Assembly: GCA_029974985.1 (NCBI GenBank)
Contig: JARKQC010000154.1
Location: 1 to 64,000 of the forward strand
DNA length: 64,000 bases
Direction of reading: 5' to 3'
Origin: Bacteroidota bacterium
GTDB taxonomy: Bacteria; Bacteroidota; Ignavibacteria; Kapaibacteriales; UBA2268
Shown here: positions 1 through 8,358 of the stretch, one piece after another
Layout: the number at the start of each line of letters is the position of its first letter
Position numbering within the stretch: the stretch's first letter is position 1
Notes under the pieces: generated by a model
Databases searched by the model: none
What the model was told of the DNA's origin: nothing
Seen by the model: only the letters and a program-made list of their open reading frames with translations
Position numbers and translations under genes: made by a program

Positions 1-435
1 AATCAAGGTATTGAATTTATTGCCTCTTATAAGTCGAAAGATAATATTTTTAATATAAATACGAATTATACTTTACAAAAAGCAAGCGATATTACTTTGG
101 GAAGCATAAATTATAATAAACTATTAGTTTACGTTCCGCAAGAAATTATAAATTTTAATATTTCTTATAAATTATTTGATTTTGATTTAATATCAAATTT
201 TAACTATTCAAGTTTTAGATATTCATTAACAAGTAATGATATTAGTTCGGTTTTGCCTGCATATTATACATTATCGTTAAGAATAAATCGAGTTTTTGAG
301 TTTAATAATAATTATATTACTGCAAGCATTTCTGCAGATAATATTACAAATGAAAAATATGCAATAATCAAAAATTATCCAATGCCCGGTGCTATTTATA
401 GATTTGGGTTAAATTATACATATAATAAAAAATAA
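1..435 (+). CDS. TonB-dependent outer-membrane receptor, C-terminal end (5' part outside the window)
   Basis: Seen: the frame is open from base 1 to a TAA at 433-435, giving about 144 residues that begin before the window. Alternating aromatic/polar strands end in a pattern containing DNITNEKY and then PMPGAIYRFGLNYTY, the usual last strands of a TonB-dependent receptor barrel with an aromatic-rich C terminus. Known: such receptors import siderophores, cobalamin, heme or glycans across the outer membrane using TonB energy. Context: the next gene starts 6 bp downstream and encodes a secreted surface protein, followed by an overlapping beta-propeller lipoprotein, so the three are probably one operon. 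Inference: this arrangement resembles corrinoid-uptake loci (BtuB with a BtuG-like propeller). The substrate cannot be read from this fragment, and any riboswitch would lie upstream of the window. Confidence 0.85.
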   Translation, partial: NQGIEFIASYKSKDNIFNINTNYTLQKASDITLGSINYNKLLVYVPQEIINFNISYKLFDFDLISNFNYSSFRYSLTSNDISSVLPAYYTLSLRINRVFEFNNNYITASISADNITNEKYAIIKNYPMPGAIYRFGLNYTYNKK

Positions 436-441
436 TCGGCT

Positions 442-1344
442 ATGAAAAATCTTTTTATCTATTTAATTATATTAATTTCAACAGTTTATATATCTTTTTC
501 TGAATATGGTACTATTGATACCGTGATTTATTATTCAAAAGGTATTATTGATAATACAATTAATACCGAAGGCTATTTCCCACAGAATATTTTTGGTATT
601 CCCTCGAGAACTGCCACAAAAACAAGCCCCGCGAGCTCACCTGAAGAAATCGAACCTATAGGCTTAGGTGGCGAGATTATTATTGGCTTTAAAAATAAAA
701 TTTTAAAAAATGGGCAAGGTCCAGACTTTACGATATTTGAAAATGCCTTTATTAATCCCGTAACAAATACCGTATTTGCCGAGCCCGGTATAGTGTCAGT
801 AAGCCAAGATGGAATTACATTTTATCAATTTCCTTTTGATACCTTAACACTAAAAGGATTCGCTGGAATTAACTATACGAATGGAAAAAAAGACCCATTT
901 AATCCCAAAATAAGCGGTGGCGACTCATTCGACCTCGAAGATTTAGGACTCGATTATATTCGATATATTAAAATTAAAGATACTACAGAATTTATTAAAT
1001 CGCTCCCCGAAGATCATAAATATTGGAATCCAGAATTTATATTAACAGGGTTCGATCTCGATGCCATAGTTGGACTTTATCTCGAAGATGATGATATGAG
1101 CGCTGAAGTAAATGAAATAAATGAGAATAATATTTCGATTACAAATAATAATAGAGAGTTGCTAATTTTATCTAATAATTTAGATTATTTTCAATTAAAA
1201 ATATATGATATTTTGGGAAATATGATATTTTCAAATTTTTCTAATATTGTAAAATTCAATTTCGAAAACAATCCAAAAGGCTTTTATTTTATTGATATTT
1301 ACTACAATAATAAGCATATTTTTGAAAAGATAATTAATGAATAA
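442..1344 (+). CDS. Secreted surface protein with T9SS C-terminal sorting domain
   Basis: Seen: 300 residues. An N-terminal hydrophobic signal (MKNLFIYLIILISTVYISFS) is followed by a domain with the pattern GPDFTIFENAF and then VSVSQDGITFYQFP. A D/N-rich linker leads to a C-terminal sorting domain (about residues 228-300) with the LKIYDILGNMI strand and a KGFYFIDI strand. The ATG lies 6 bp after the receptor stop, and the 3' end overlaps the next gene by 8 bp, indicating translational coupling. Known: the T9SS domain directs export and surface attachment. Inference: the GPDF.IFENAF-type domain occurs, as I remember it, in surface proteins accompanying TonB receptors and YncE-like propellers, so it may be a substrate-binding partner of the receptor. 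The function is not established. Confidence 0.7.
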   Translation: MKNLFIYLIILISTVYISFSEYGTIDTVIYYSKGIIDNTINTEGYFPQNIFGIPSRTATKTSPASSPEEIEPIGLGGEIIIGFKNKILKNGQGPDFTIFENAFINPVTNTVFAEPGIVSVSQDGITFYQFPFDTLTLKGFAGINYTNGKKDPFNPKISGGDSFDLEDLGLDYIRYIKIKDTTEFIKSLPEDHKYWNPEFILTGFDLDAIVGLYLEDDDMSAEVNEINENNISITNNNRELLILSNNLDYFQLKIYDILGNMIFSNFSNIVKFNFENNPKGFYFIDIYYNNKHIFEKIINE

Positions 1345-2440
1345 ATATATTATTATATTAATATTTAGTTTTATACTTAATTCTTGTATAAAATCGCCAA
1401 TTGATAATTTACCAATTAGCAGTTCAAAAGCAGAATTAGGCGATATTTTAGTTTTAGAAGAAGGTTTACAAGGATTTGATAATTCAGCACTTACATTAAT
1501 AAAAAGTATGAGCGGCGAAATAGTTGCGGATTATTTTAAAAGTTCTAATAGCGATCAATTTTTAGGTGATACTGCAAATGATATTATTCAAAAAGGTGAT
1601 ACTGCATTAATTGTAATGAGCGGTTCTTCGATAATTAGATTAATAAGAATTTCAGATGGAAAATTTATCAAAAATATCGAATTACCCTTTGAGAGTATGC
1701 CGCGAAAAATTGCTAAAGTTAGTGATAGCCTATTTTGCGTAAGCCTTTTATTTAAAAGCACGGTTGCAATTATTAATATTAATAATAATCAAATTATTTC
1801 TGAAATTCAAGTCGGACCGCAACCAGAGGGTATCACTTTTTTTAATAATTATATTTATACTGCAAATTCTGCTTATGGCGACTTAAATTATAAGCACAAA
1901 GATGCAGAGACAATTTCTGTCATTGACTTTACAAGCAATAAAGAGATAAAAAAAATTCTATGCGGACCGAATTGTAACGAAGTCTTAATTAATCCAAAAC
2001 ATAATAAATTATATGGAATTTTTTATAATTTACCCTCGAAGGAAAATGAAAAAGGGGGAATTATTGAATATGATTTAACAAATCTTGAAGAAATCAGAAG
2101 ATGGGATATTAGGGCGCATTCTGTTAGACTTTCTACAACTATGGATAGCTTGATTTTTATATCTCAAATGTCAAAAGGAAGTTCGATGAGTGAGCAATCG
2201 GGCATATCGTGTATTGATTTGCTTTCTGGAAATCAAGAAATGATAATTAAAAACCCAAATAAAAATGATATGTGGTATAATATTGACATTTCGCCTTATG
2301 ATTCATCTATATGGCTCTGTAATGCGAAAAATCATATTAATAATGGTGAAATTCTCGTTTTCAATAATAAAAATAATAATCTACCAATTTTAAAATTTAA
2401 TGTTTTACAAAATCCGAATAAAATAATTTTTGTAGAATAA
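1337..2440 (+). CDS. YncE-like beta-propeller surface lipoprotein (BtuG-like by context)
   Basis: Seen: 367 residues. A lipoprotein signal ends in ILNSC (Cys17). Repeating propeller-blade sequences follow, for example VAIININNNQIISEIQVGPQ, IYTANSAYGD and ETISVIDFTSN, typical of YncE/DUF5074-type beta-propellers. The start overlaps the preceding gene by 8 bp. A terminator hairpin lies about 145 bp downstream. Known: BtuG of Bacteroides is a surface propeller lipoprotein that binds vitamin B12 and hands it to the TonB receptor BtuB. Inference: the receptor/surface protein/propeller order fits a corrinoid or similar uptake locus. YncE-like propellers also occur with other TonB receptors, so the ligand is uncertain. 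Confidence 0.65.
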   Translation: MNKYIIILIFSFILNSCIKSPIDNLPISSSKAELGDILVLEEGLQGFDNSALTLIKSMSGEIVADYFKSSNSDQFLGDTANDIIQKGDTALIVMSGSSIIRLIRISDGKFIKNIELPFESMPRKIAKVSDSLFCVSLLFKSTVAIININNNQIISEIQVGPQPEGITFFNNYIYTANSAYGDLNYKHKDAETISVIDFTSNKEIKKILCGPNCNEVLINPKHNKLYGIFYNLPSKENEKGGIIEYDLTNLEEIRRWDIRAHSVRLSTTMDSLIFISQMSKGSSMSEQSGISCIDLLSGNQEMIIKNPNKNDMWYNIDISPYDSSIWLCNAKNHINNGEILVFNNKNNNLPILKFNVLQNPNKIIFVE

Positions 2441-2584
2441 TGATTTATCCCAAATTATCCAGATATCTAAAATCAGAGGGCGTGTTGAACAACTAAATCT
2501 TTATAATATAGCAAGATAAACTTTTTTTCTTGTTTGAGTCAAATCATATCGAGCAGTAATCGTGAATCAAATTGATTTTTCAAG

Positions 2585-2617
2585 CCGCCCAATATGTTTT
2601 GTGTTGGGCGGATTTTT
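2585..2617 (+). terminator. Intrinsic terminator after the TonB/propeller operon
   Basis: CCGCCCAA (2585-2592) pairs with TTGGGCGG (2604-2611) around an 11-nt loop, followed by a T run at 2613-2617. It lies between the plus-strand operon and a convergent lipoprotein gene. Confidence 0.8.
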
Positions 2618-2625
2618 AATAGAAA

Positions 2626-4419
2626 TTATGCATCAAAATAATTAATTAATTGCATTATATCAAATTCCTTACTTGCTCCATCAACCTTGTTTACTATTTC
2701 GCCATCAGTATTAATAAATATAGCAACAGGAACAGATTTGACTTTGTAGAAATTGAAAATTTCTTTACTATTTTTGATATAATCAAATCCTAATTTATAT
2801 TTTTTTGCCATAATATCAATATCATCTTTTTTGTCTTTTGTAAGGTAAATAATTTTCGTATCTGTATCTTCAATACTCGTAATATTTTTTGATATTGAAT
2901 TGAAAATCCATTTACAAGGACCGCAATTAATAGAATAAAATATTAAAACTGTATTTTGCTCGGGATGATTTAAATTGATTTTGCTCCCATTCTCAAATAA
3001 GATAAATTTATCAGAAACATTATCATTCTTTTTCACTTTTTGTATAATCTTTATAGCTTTTACAGTAGAATCAGCCCAAGAATTAAATTTGTCTAAATTA
3101 CGATAATTTTTTTTATAAATTTGTAATAATGCTTCATCTAATTTTGATTTATCACGCTCATAAGCAAAGATATAATTAGAAATTGCAGAGTCTAATATTT
3201 GTAAATTATTCTCATAAACTTCGGCTATTCTAATATATTCATATTTAATAAGCGAAACTTGATTATCTGCTTTAAAAAAGTCTATTTTTTCTCTACAAAC
3301 TTCAATCGCTTTTCGATAATTACCAGAATTGAAATTTTTATGGTACCTAAATTCATTAAATACTGAAGGATTTGGTAAAGAATTTAGTAGTGGATTCTTT
3401 CCTTCTTTATATAATTTAAATGGATTTTTATAGTATTTTAAAAACTCTTGCTCTATCTTATTAGCTGAACTAAGAGAATCCGGCATATATTTTATAGATA
3501 GGATTATATATAATTTTAATAAAATATCATTATAATAAGTTTTATTAGTTTGTAATAGACTATACAAAATAGGTATATTTAAACTATCATATTTAGAGGA
3601 AAAAGGAGAAACAAGATTTCTAATAGCAAAAGTACTATTAGGATTTTTGACTATCAAATTATGAAATACCTCCTCGTATTTACTTTTATCAATATTATTC
3701 TGAATACCTAAATTAAATACAGAATTAAAAATTGATGAAGTAAAGGATATATTTAATAATTTAGAACCGGTCTCTTCTAATTGTTTTAGTTCATTTAGAA
3801 AGTTTACATCATCTTCTAATAGTTTATATGCTACAGCGAGAACAAAATGTATATCAGGGTTATTATAGTGATTTGCTTTTAGCTCATTAATTTGATTTGT
3901 TAGAGAATCTCTATTGGCTAATTCGTGCATTCCTTCATATTGCCATCTTGCTAAGTAAATTGAAATATTATCGGGATACTGCTGAATAGAACGATTGAAA
4001 ACTTCTAAGTAATTTCCTTTTTTAGCTTCCGATAATATGTTCAGATAAGAATATTTTTTTAATGTGCTATCTTCATTATATACTTGTGCTACTATTGGTT
4101 GATAGTCTGCCAATACTTCTTTATTATCCGTTATATTAAACTGAACCATAAAAACTGTAGAATCTAATATGAAATCTGCAACATAAGTGTTTTCAATTTT
4201 TTTAAATTCAACTATTTCATATTTATTATGCTCTTCTGAGTCGCAAAATTCATATATATGTAAGAAGTATTGTTTATTTGGGGCAAGATTATTGACTGCA
4301 AATTGTTGCTTGGTATTAGAGATAATCATTTCTTGGATAAAATTTATATCAGCCGATTTATCTTTATTACAAGAAATTATCAATAAGGATATAATTATTA
4401 ATAGTAGAGTTTTTTTCAT
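2626..4419 (-). CDS. Lipoprotein with C-terminal thioredoxin-like (TlpA/redoxin) domain
   Basis: Seen: 597 residues. A lipoprotein signal ends in LLIISC, so the mature protein is anchored by Cys17. The middle (about 150-460) is helical and TPR-like, with pairs such as YPDNISIYLARW and AISNYIFAYERDKSKLDEAL. The C terminus (about 480-595) is a thioredoxin fold with the active-site motif NCGPCKW and the cis-Pro region VKSVPVAIF. Known: TlpA/ResA-type proteins reduce or isomerise disulfides outside the cytoplasm, and Bacteroidota carry many long lipoprotein versions. Context: a small secreted protein gene lies 63 bp upstream on the same strand. Inference: an extracytoplasmic thiol-disulfide oxidoreductase; its client proteins are unknown. 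Confidence 0.75.
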   Translation of the reverse strand: MKKTLLLIIISLLIISCNKDKSADINFIQEMIISNTKQQFAVNNLAPNKQYFLHIYEFCDSEEHNKYEIVEFKKIENTYVADFILDSTVFMVQFNITDNKEVLADYQPIVAQVYNEDSTLKKYSYLNILSEAKKGNYLEVFNRSIQQYPDNISIYLARWQYEGMHELANRDSLTNQINELKANHYNNPDIHFVLAVAYKLLEDDVNFLNELKQLEETGSKLLNISFTSSIFNSVFNLGIQNNIDKSKYEEVFHNLIVKNPNSTFAIRNLVSPFSSKYDSLNIPILYSLLQTNKTYYNDILLKLYIILSIKYMPDSLSSANKIEQEFLKYYKNPFKLYKEGKNPLLNSLPNPSVFNEFRYHKNFNSGNYRKAIEVCREKIDFFKADNQVSLIKYEYIRIAEVYENNLQILDSAISNYIFAYERDKSKLDEALLQIYKKNYRNLDKFNSWADSTVKAIKIIQKVKKNDNVSDKFILFENGSKINLNHPEQNTVLIFYSINCGPCKWIFNSISKNITSIEDTDTKIIYLTKDKKDDIDIMAKKYKLGFDYIKNSKEIFNFYKVKSVPVAIFINTDGEIVNKVDGASKEFDIMQLINYFDA

Positions 4420-4482
4420 AAATATTTTTCCTAAATAAATAAGTACGGGGTATATATCTTATGAGTATATACCTCTTTTTGT

Positions 4483-4911
4483 TTAATAATATGTGTTAGT
4501 ATATGGATCGTAATGCATAGGCATATATGGCATATAAATTTTTATCCAAGTGCCAGGTTCATTAGGTAAAGGAGGTTCTGGATTACCATCATCATCTAAA
4601 GGCCAAGTAGGATCACTAAAAGTTGCTTTCCATGATGTATACCATGATCCGCGAAAGCATTCGTTTCCGAGTGGATTATCACATTTCCAGTTTGCCCAAT
4701 CAAAAACTTCGCCACTCCATCGAATATTATGCAAGGTCCAACTGCCTAATAATTTGTCCCCTCCTGCATACCAAGGAGGCGAATCTAATCGTCCATTGTA
4801 TCCTGGACCAGAAAAATCCCAAGGCTTATATAAAGGGCCAGCTTTTACATCTTGTGAAATGAATATCACCACAAATATAAGAAGCCCTATTATCTTAAGA
4901 AAGTTTTTCAT
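4483..4911 (-). CDS. Small Trp-rich secreted protein of unknown function
   Basis: Seen: 142 residues. A clear signal peptide (MKNFLKIIGLLIFVVIFISQ, cleavage probably after DVKA) precedes a mature part very rich in Trp, Pro, Gly and Tyr (KPWDFSGPGYNG, SPPWYAGGDKLLGSW, SWYTSWKATF). It contains two cysteines (CDNPLGNEC) that could form one disulfide. The start is supported by AGGAG a few bases upstream. The 63-bp gap to the downstream lipoprotein gene contains a hairpin (4449-4472), so expression of the two may be uncoupled. I do not recognise the family. It has no T9SS domain. A plus-strand promoter (4947-4977) diverges from its 5' region. Confidence 0.6.
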   Translation of the reverse strand: MKNFLKIIGLLIFVVIFISQDVKAGPLYKPWDFSGPGYNGRLDSPPWYAGGDKLLGSWTLHNIRWSGEVFDWANWKCDNPLGNECFRGSWYTSWKATFSDPTWPLDDDGNPEPPLPNEPGTWIKIYMPYMPMHYDPYTNTYY

Positions 4912-4946
4912 AAAAAAACTCCTGAATAAGTTAAGAAATATTTTAT

Positions 4947-4977
4947 TTTGACTTCTTAATATAATTTCGTACTTTTG
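4947..4977 (+). promoter_or_regulatory. Bacteroidota-type promoter for a candidate small RNA
   Basis: TTTG at 4947-4950, exactly 19 bp, then TACTTTTG at 4970-4977: a full match to TTTG-N19-TAnnTTTG. No coding region follows for more than 400 bp. Transcription would begin near 4981-4986. Confidence 0.75.
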
Positions 4978-4983
4978 ATTTCG

Positions 4984-5165
4984 TTAATTATTCGAAAGAA
5001 TATTAAGATTTCGGGTATATTGTCCTTCGGATGATATATCCGAAATTGATTTTATTGAAAAAAATATTTATACCCAATTAAAATATTTCTTTCTCATTAT
5101 AATCAACCTACATAAAACATTGAAAGCTAAGGCTGAATTTATAAATTTTATTTTAGCTTTTTTTG
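4984..5165 (+). ncRNA. Candidate structured small RNA, about 180 nt
   Basis: Seen: downstream of a consensus promoter come three structures in order. (1) A hairpin at 4985-5005 has a GAAA tetraloop, 8 bp and one bulge. (2) An unbroken 18-bp hairpin spans 5008-5046 (ATTTCGG pairing with CCGAAAT at its base, three internal G-U pairs, UUC loop). (3) A mostly unstructured A/U- and pyrimidine-rich stretch (5047-5121) leads to a terminator, AAAGCTAA (5123-5130) pairing with TTAGCTTT (5153-5160) and ending in seven Ts. No open frame of convincing length lies inside. Inference: an independently transcribed regulatory RNA. I cannot match it to 6S, tmRNA, RNase P or SRP RNA. The remaining 5166-5428 is AT-rich and I see no gene in it. 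Confidence 0.55.
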
Positions 5166-5428
5166 AAAATTACATCTTGAAAATACTTTCTCCTACTTTG
5201 GTGCACTTCTGTTTTCAAAGTAAAAAAAAAAAAACGAATTCTCCAAATTTTATTTTTGATTTTTAACAAAATATTTTTGATGATTTTAATACTTTATATT
5301 TTGTAACATTAAGAATGGTCAGATTATTCGAACTCGTTTAGAAGTCCAAAAAGTATATAAACAAACAAAATTTTTTACTTTTATAATAGTCTCTAAAATA
5401 TTGTTAATTTATTTATTAAATGTAAAAA

Positions 5429-5791
5429 ATGAAAGAAAATATTATTTTAATTGCAATCGGTACTTTAGCAGGTGCATTTAGTGGATTATTAGGTATTGGT
5501 GGAGGTGTAATTGTAATTCCTCTTTTAATACTTTTCCTTGGATATAGCCAACAATTAGCACAAGGAACTTCTTTGGCTTTACTATTACCGCCTATTAGTA
5601 TTTTTGCAGTAATAAATTATTATAATGCGGGTTTTGTTGATGTAAAAGCTACTATAATAATGGTATTTGCTTTTATATTTGGTAGTTATCTTTCTTCAAG
5701 ATTTATCATAGATATTAATGAGGTATATTTAAAAAAGGGATTTGCAATATTTTTAATTTTATATGCTATTAAAATTCTTCTGGATAAATAG
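5429..5791 (+). CDS. Half-size TSUP (TauE/SafE family) membrane permease
   Basis: Seen: 120 residues, almost all hydrophobic, forming about four transmembrane helices. The family signature GAFSGLLGIGGGVIVIPLL lies in the first helix-loop region, followed by QGTSLALLLPP. Known: TSUP permeases transport sulfite, sulfonates, sulfur compounds or organic acids, and full-length members have two such halves in about 250 residues. This protein has a single half, so it would need to dimerise, or its partner is encoded elsewhere. Single-half versions do occur in Bacteroidota. Context: it stands alone, ending about 90 bp before the next lipoprotein gene. The substrate cannot be assigned. Confidence 0.75.
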   Translation: MKENIILIAIGTLAGAFSGLLGIGGGVIVIPLLILFLGYSQQLAQGTSLALLLPPISIFAVINYYNAGFVDVKATIIMVFAFIFGSYLSSRFIIDINEVYLKKGFAIFLILYAIKILLDK

Positions 5792-5884
5792 TTTTTATTT
5801 GCAACCATTTCTTAGTTGATGTGTATATATAGTATAAATTATAAACAAGTCCAATTTTTTATAAATATTTATGAGGTGATTTTT

Positions 5885-7582
5885 ATGAAACAGCGTTTAC
5901 TACAAATTAGCTTGATATTATTATTTTCATTAATAATATTCTCGTGTAAGGATAATTCAAATAATCCAAGTTCATTAACAAAGATTTTGGGTATTGTTAA
6001 AGATAGTGATTTGAATAGAATTGAAAATGCAAAAATCGAATTGCTAAAAAATCAAGTTCTCATTGATAGTACATTTAGTAATTCTTCGGGTGAATTTAGT
6101 TTTGAAATTGATAAGCAACAAAAACATTTATATGTTGTTAAAGTATCTTTCGACGGCTTTCAATCGAAAACTGTTTCAGTTTCAAAATTTTTCAACGATG
6201 ATGATGAGGCAATTACTCAATATATTATTTTAAGCAAACTTGAAGAAAATGATTCTTGTTGTGGTTTTTTGAAAGTAATTGTTTATGAAAACGATACAGA
6301 TAAATTAATTTCAGGTGCAGAAGTAAACATATTCAAATCTGAAAAGAAAATTGCTTCCCTTATAACAGAAAAATTTGGCTATGTCGTTAAGGATAGTATT
6401 TGCAAAGGGCAATATTTAATTAAAATTTCAGCGAAGGGTTATAAGAATGCGGATTATACCGTTGAAAGTAACGGCGATTGCGATACAATTTATAAGAAAG
6501 TTTATTTAAGTAAATCTAACGATTGTTGTGATAATATTTTCAGGATTAAAGTAAAAGATGAAAATGGTAACCCCTTAAAAGGCGTATATATTAAATTGCG
6601 AGTTAATGGAGTTATTAAATACGAAGGCACAACAAATGATGATGGTAAATTAATAATAGATAATATTTGTCAAGGACAATATTCAGTTCTTGTTAAAATT
6701 GACGGATATAATATTGAGGAATTTATAAAAGAATTTTATTGCGGTCAAGATATTGAAAAAACTATTATTTTAAAGAAAAAAGATAATGATAATTGTTGCA
6801 ATAATACATTAGCAATAAAAATAAAAGATAAGGCGGGAAATTCAATTGTTGGTGCTTATGTAAAATTGCGTGTTAGCGGAGTAATTAAATACGATACTAC
6901 AACAAATTCTGATGGCAAAGTAATAATAAAAAATATTTGTAAAGGCGAATATTCTATTTTAATCAAAAAAGATGGATATATCGCACAAGAATTTTCAATA
7001 AACTTTGGTTGCGAACAGACTATTGAAAAAACTATTACATTACTAAAAAATGAATACGACTGCTGCAATAATACTACAAAATTTAATATTAAAGATAAAG
7101 ATGGCAAAGCTATTAAAGGTGCAAAAGTGCTTTTAAGAAAGAACGGAGTTACTAAATATGAGGGAGTTGCCGATGAGAATGGTTTTATAAAAATTACAGA
7201 TATATGTAAAGGTGAATATTCTGTTTTAGTAAAAAAAGATGGATATATCGCACAAGAATTTGCTCAAAATTTCGATTGTGAACAAACTGTTGAAAAAACA
7301 ATTACATTACAAACTATATGCTGTACAGCGTGGGTAAAAATATATGTTTACGATGCTGAAACAAATGAGCCTCTCAATGGTGCAAGAGTTTATATTTGGA
7401 AAAATGGAAGTTTGATAAAAGAATTAATTGTAGAAAAATTTTCTTATGTTAAATTTACTGACTTATGTGAAGGTTCTTATGGATTTGAAATTAGCTACGA
7501 TGGATATAAATCTATTGAGTGGAATGCTGAAGTTAAATGTAATCAAGACAATATATTTGAAAAGAAATTGATAAAAAAATAA
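5885..7582 (+). CDS. Lipoprotein built from tandem carboxypeptidase-regulatory-like modules with Cys-Cys signatures
   Basis: Seen: with the start at 5885 (preceded by GAGGTGAT) the product is 565 residues with a lipobox LIIFSC. An upstream in-frame ATG at 5816 would add 23 residues before the signal and is less likely. After residue 30 come six beta-sandwich modules of about 80-90 residues. Modules 2-6 open with paired cysteines (SCCGF, DCCDN, NCCNN, DCCNN, ICCTA) and carry the pattern VKDENGNPLKGVYIKLRVNG followed by KDGY. Known: such peptidase-regulatory-like modules occur in surface adhesins and in the N-termini of TonB receptors. Inference: an extended surface stalk or adhesin whose CC pairs may bridge modules or pin each domain. 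The best-conserved modules are also repeats at DNA level, pointing to recent internal duplication. Confidence 0.7.
   Translation: MKQRLLQISLILLFSLIIFSCKDNSNNPSSLTKILGIVKDSDLNRIENAKIELLKNQVLIDSTFSNSSGEFSFEIDKQQKHLYVVKVSFDGFQSKTVSVSKFFNDDDEAITQYIILSKLEENDSCCGFLKVIVYENDTDKLISGAEVNIFKSEKKIASLITEKFGYVVKDSICKGQYLIKISAKGYKNADYTVESNGDCDTIYKKVYLSKSNDCCDNIFRIKVKDENGNPLKGVYIKLRVNGVIKYEGTTNDDGKLIIDNICQGQYSVLVKIDGYNIEEFIKEFYCGQDIEKTIILKKKDNDNCCNNTLAIKIKDKAGNSIVGAYVKLRVSGVIKYDTTTNSDGKVIIKNICKGEYSILIKKDGYIAQEFSINFGCEQTIEKTITLLKNEYDCCNNTTKFNIKDKDGKAIKGAKVLLRKNGVTKYEGVADENGFIKITDICKGEYSVLVKKDGYIAQEFAQNFDCEQTVEKTITLQTICCTAWVKIYVYDAETNEPLNGARVYIWKNGSLIKELIVEKFSYVKFTDLCEGSYGFEISYDGYKSIEWNAEVKCNQDNIFEKKLIKK
6521..7313 (+). 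repeat. About 267-270 bp coding tandem repeat, three units
   Basis: Units begin at 6521, 6791 and 7058, each at the codons for the Cys-Cys signature inside the modular lipoprotein. They share long stretches such as the codons for GEYSVLVKKDGYIAQEF. Unit lengths of 270, 267 and about 256 bp keep the frame. Confidence 0.75.
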
Positions 7583-7644
7583 ATATAAAATCAAGCTAAT
7601 CTATAACATTTGTAAATAATTAGTTAGAATTTTATAAAATTATT

Positions 7645-7675
7645 TTTGTCATATTAAAAAAAAATCGTATTTTTG
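7645..7675 (+). promoter_or_regulatory. Promoter of rpmI-rplT
   Basis: TTTG at 7645-7648, 19 bp, then TATTTTTG at 7668-7675, giving transcription from about 7680. This start leaves only about 30 nt before rpmI, so there is little room for an L20-binding leader upstream of rpmI. Confidence 0.75.
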
Positions 7676-7712
7676 TAATCCTTTGATTATTTGTATTAAA
7701 ATAGGAAACATT

Positions 7713-7910
7713 ATGCCAAAGATGAAGTCGAGTGGCTCTGCAAAAAAGAGATTTAAAATCTCTTCAAGCGGCACAATTAAGCGAAAAAAAGCTTATCATA
7801 GCCACATACTTACTAAAAAATCTGCTAAAAGAAAACGTAATCTTGGGCAGTCATCAGTAATTGCTGATGCAGATATTAAAAGAGTTAAAAAAATGTTAGC
7901 TCTTGCATAA
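7713..7910 (+). CDS. rpmI: Ribosomal protein bL35
   Basis: Seen: 65 residues starting [20 protein letters not shown], very basic, with the [15 protein letters not shown] segment typical of bL35. The start at 7713 gives the canonical N terminus and follows AGGAAA. A longer reading from 7683 would add ten non-homologous residues. Known: bL35 is a small protein of the 50S subunit, normally encoded as infC-rpmI-rplT. Context: here its own consensus promoter lies directly upstream and infC is absent; a lipoprotein gene precedes it instead. rplT follows 67 bp downstream. Confidence 0.95.
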   Translation: MPKMKSSGSAKKRFKISSSGTIKRKKAYHSHILTKKSAKRKRNLGQSSVIADADIKRVKKMLALA

Positions 7911-7977
7911 TTAAAATATTTTTTTTAATAGGTAAAAGGGAATGTTGCTCTCCCTCAGCCAAATTAGGAGTTAAAAT

Positions 7978-8325
7978 ATGGCAAGATCAGCCAATAAAGT
8001 AGCGGCAAGAAACAGAAGAAGAAAATTTTTAAAATTAGCTAAAGGTTACTGGGGACGCCGTAAAAATGTTTGGACAGTTGCAAAAAATCACGTCGAAAAA
8101 GGTCTTTTGCACGCTTATGTTGGGCGTAAACTCAAAAAACGTACTTATCGTAGCTTGTGGATTATTCGTATTAATGCAGCAGCACGTGAGTGTGGAACAA
8201 CTTATTCAAGGCTAATTCATTTACTTAAAGTTAACAATATAAATATTAATCGTAAAGTTCTTGCAGATTTTGCAATGAACAAACCCGAAGTATTTAAAGC
8301 TATTGTTAATCAAGTACAAAAATAA
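7978..8325 (+). CDS. rplT: Ribosomal protein bL20
   Basis: Seen: 115 residues, strongly basic, with [20 protein letters not shown] and [20 protein letters not shown] as expected for bL20. AGGAG precedes the ATG. Known: bL20 binds 23S rRNA early in 50S assembly and in several bacteria represses its own operon. Context: second gene of rpmI-rplT. The 67-bp gap contains a short pyrimidine/purine complementarity (GGGAATG...CTCCCTC) that might pair, but I see no convincing L20 operator. A strong terminator follows. Confidence 0.96.
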   Translation: MARSANKVAARNRRRKFLKLAKGYWGRRKNVWTVAKNHVEKGLLHAYVGRKLKKRTYRSLWIIRINAAARECGTTYSRLIHLLKVNNININRKVLADFAMNKPEVFKAIVNQVQK

Positions 8326-8358
8326 TGGTTTCCTGCTGAAATATTAAAATCAAAAAGT

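Noticed and set aside
4449-4472. Hairpin GGTATATA/TATATACC as a terminator for the 4483 gene
   Set aside because: On the minus strand no T run follows it; the Ts are on the plus-strand side where no gene ends. It may be only an intercistronic stem.
4984-5165. tmRNA or 6S RNA identity for the candidate small RNA
   Set aside because: No tag-peptide frame or tRNA-like ends for tmRNA, and no closing stem between 5' and 3' ends with a central bubble for 6S.
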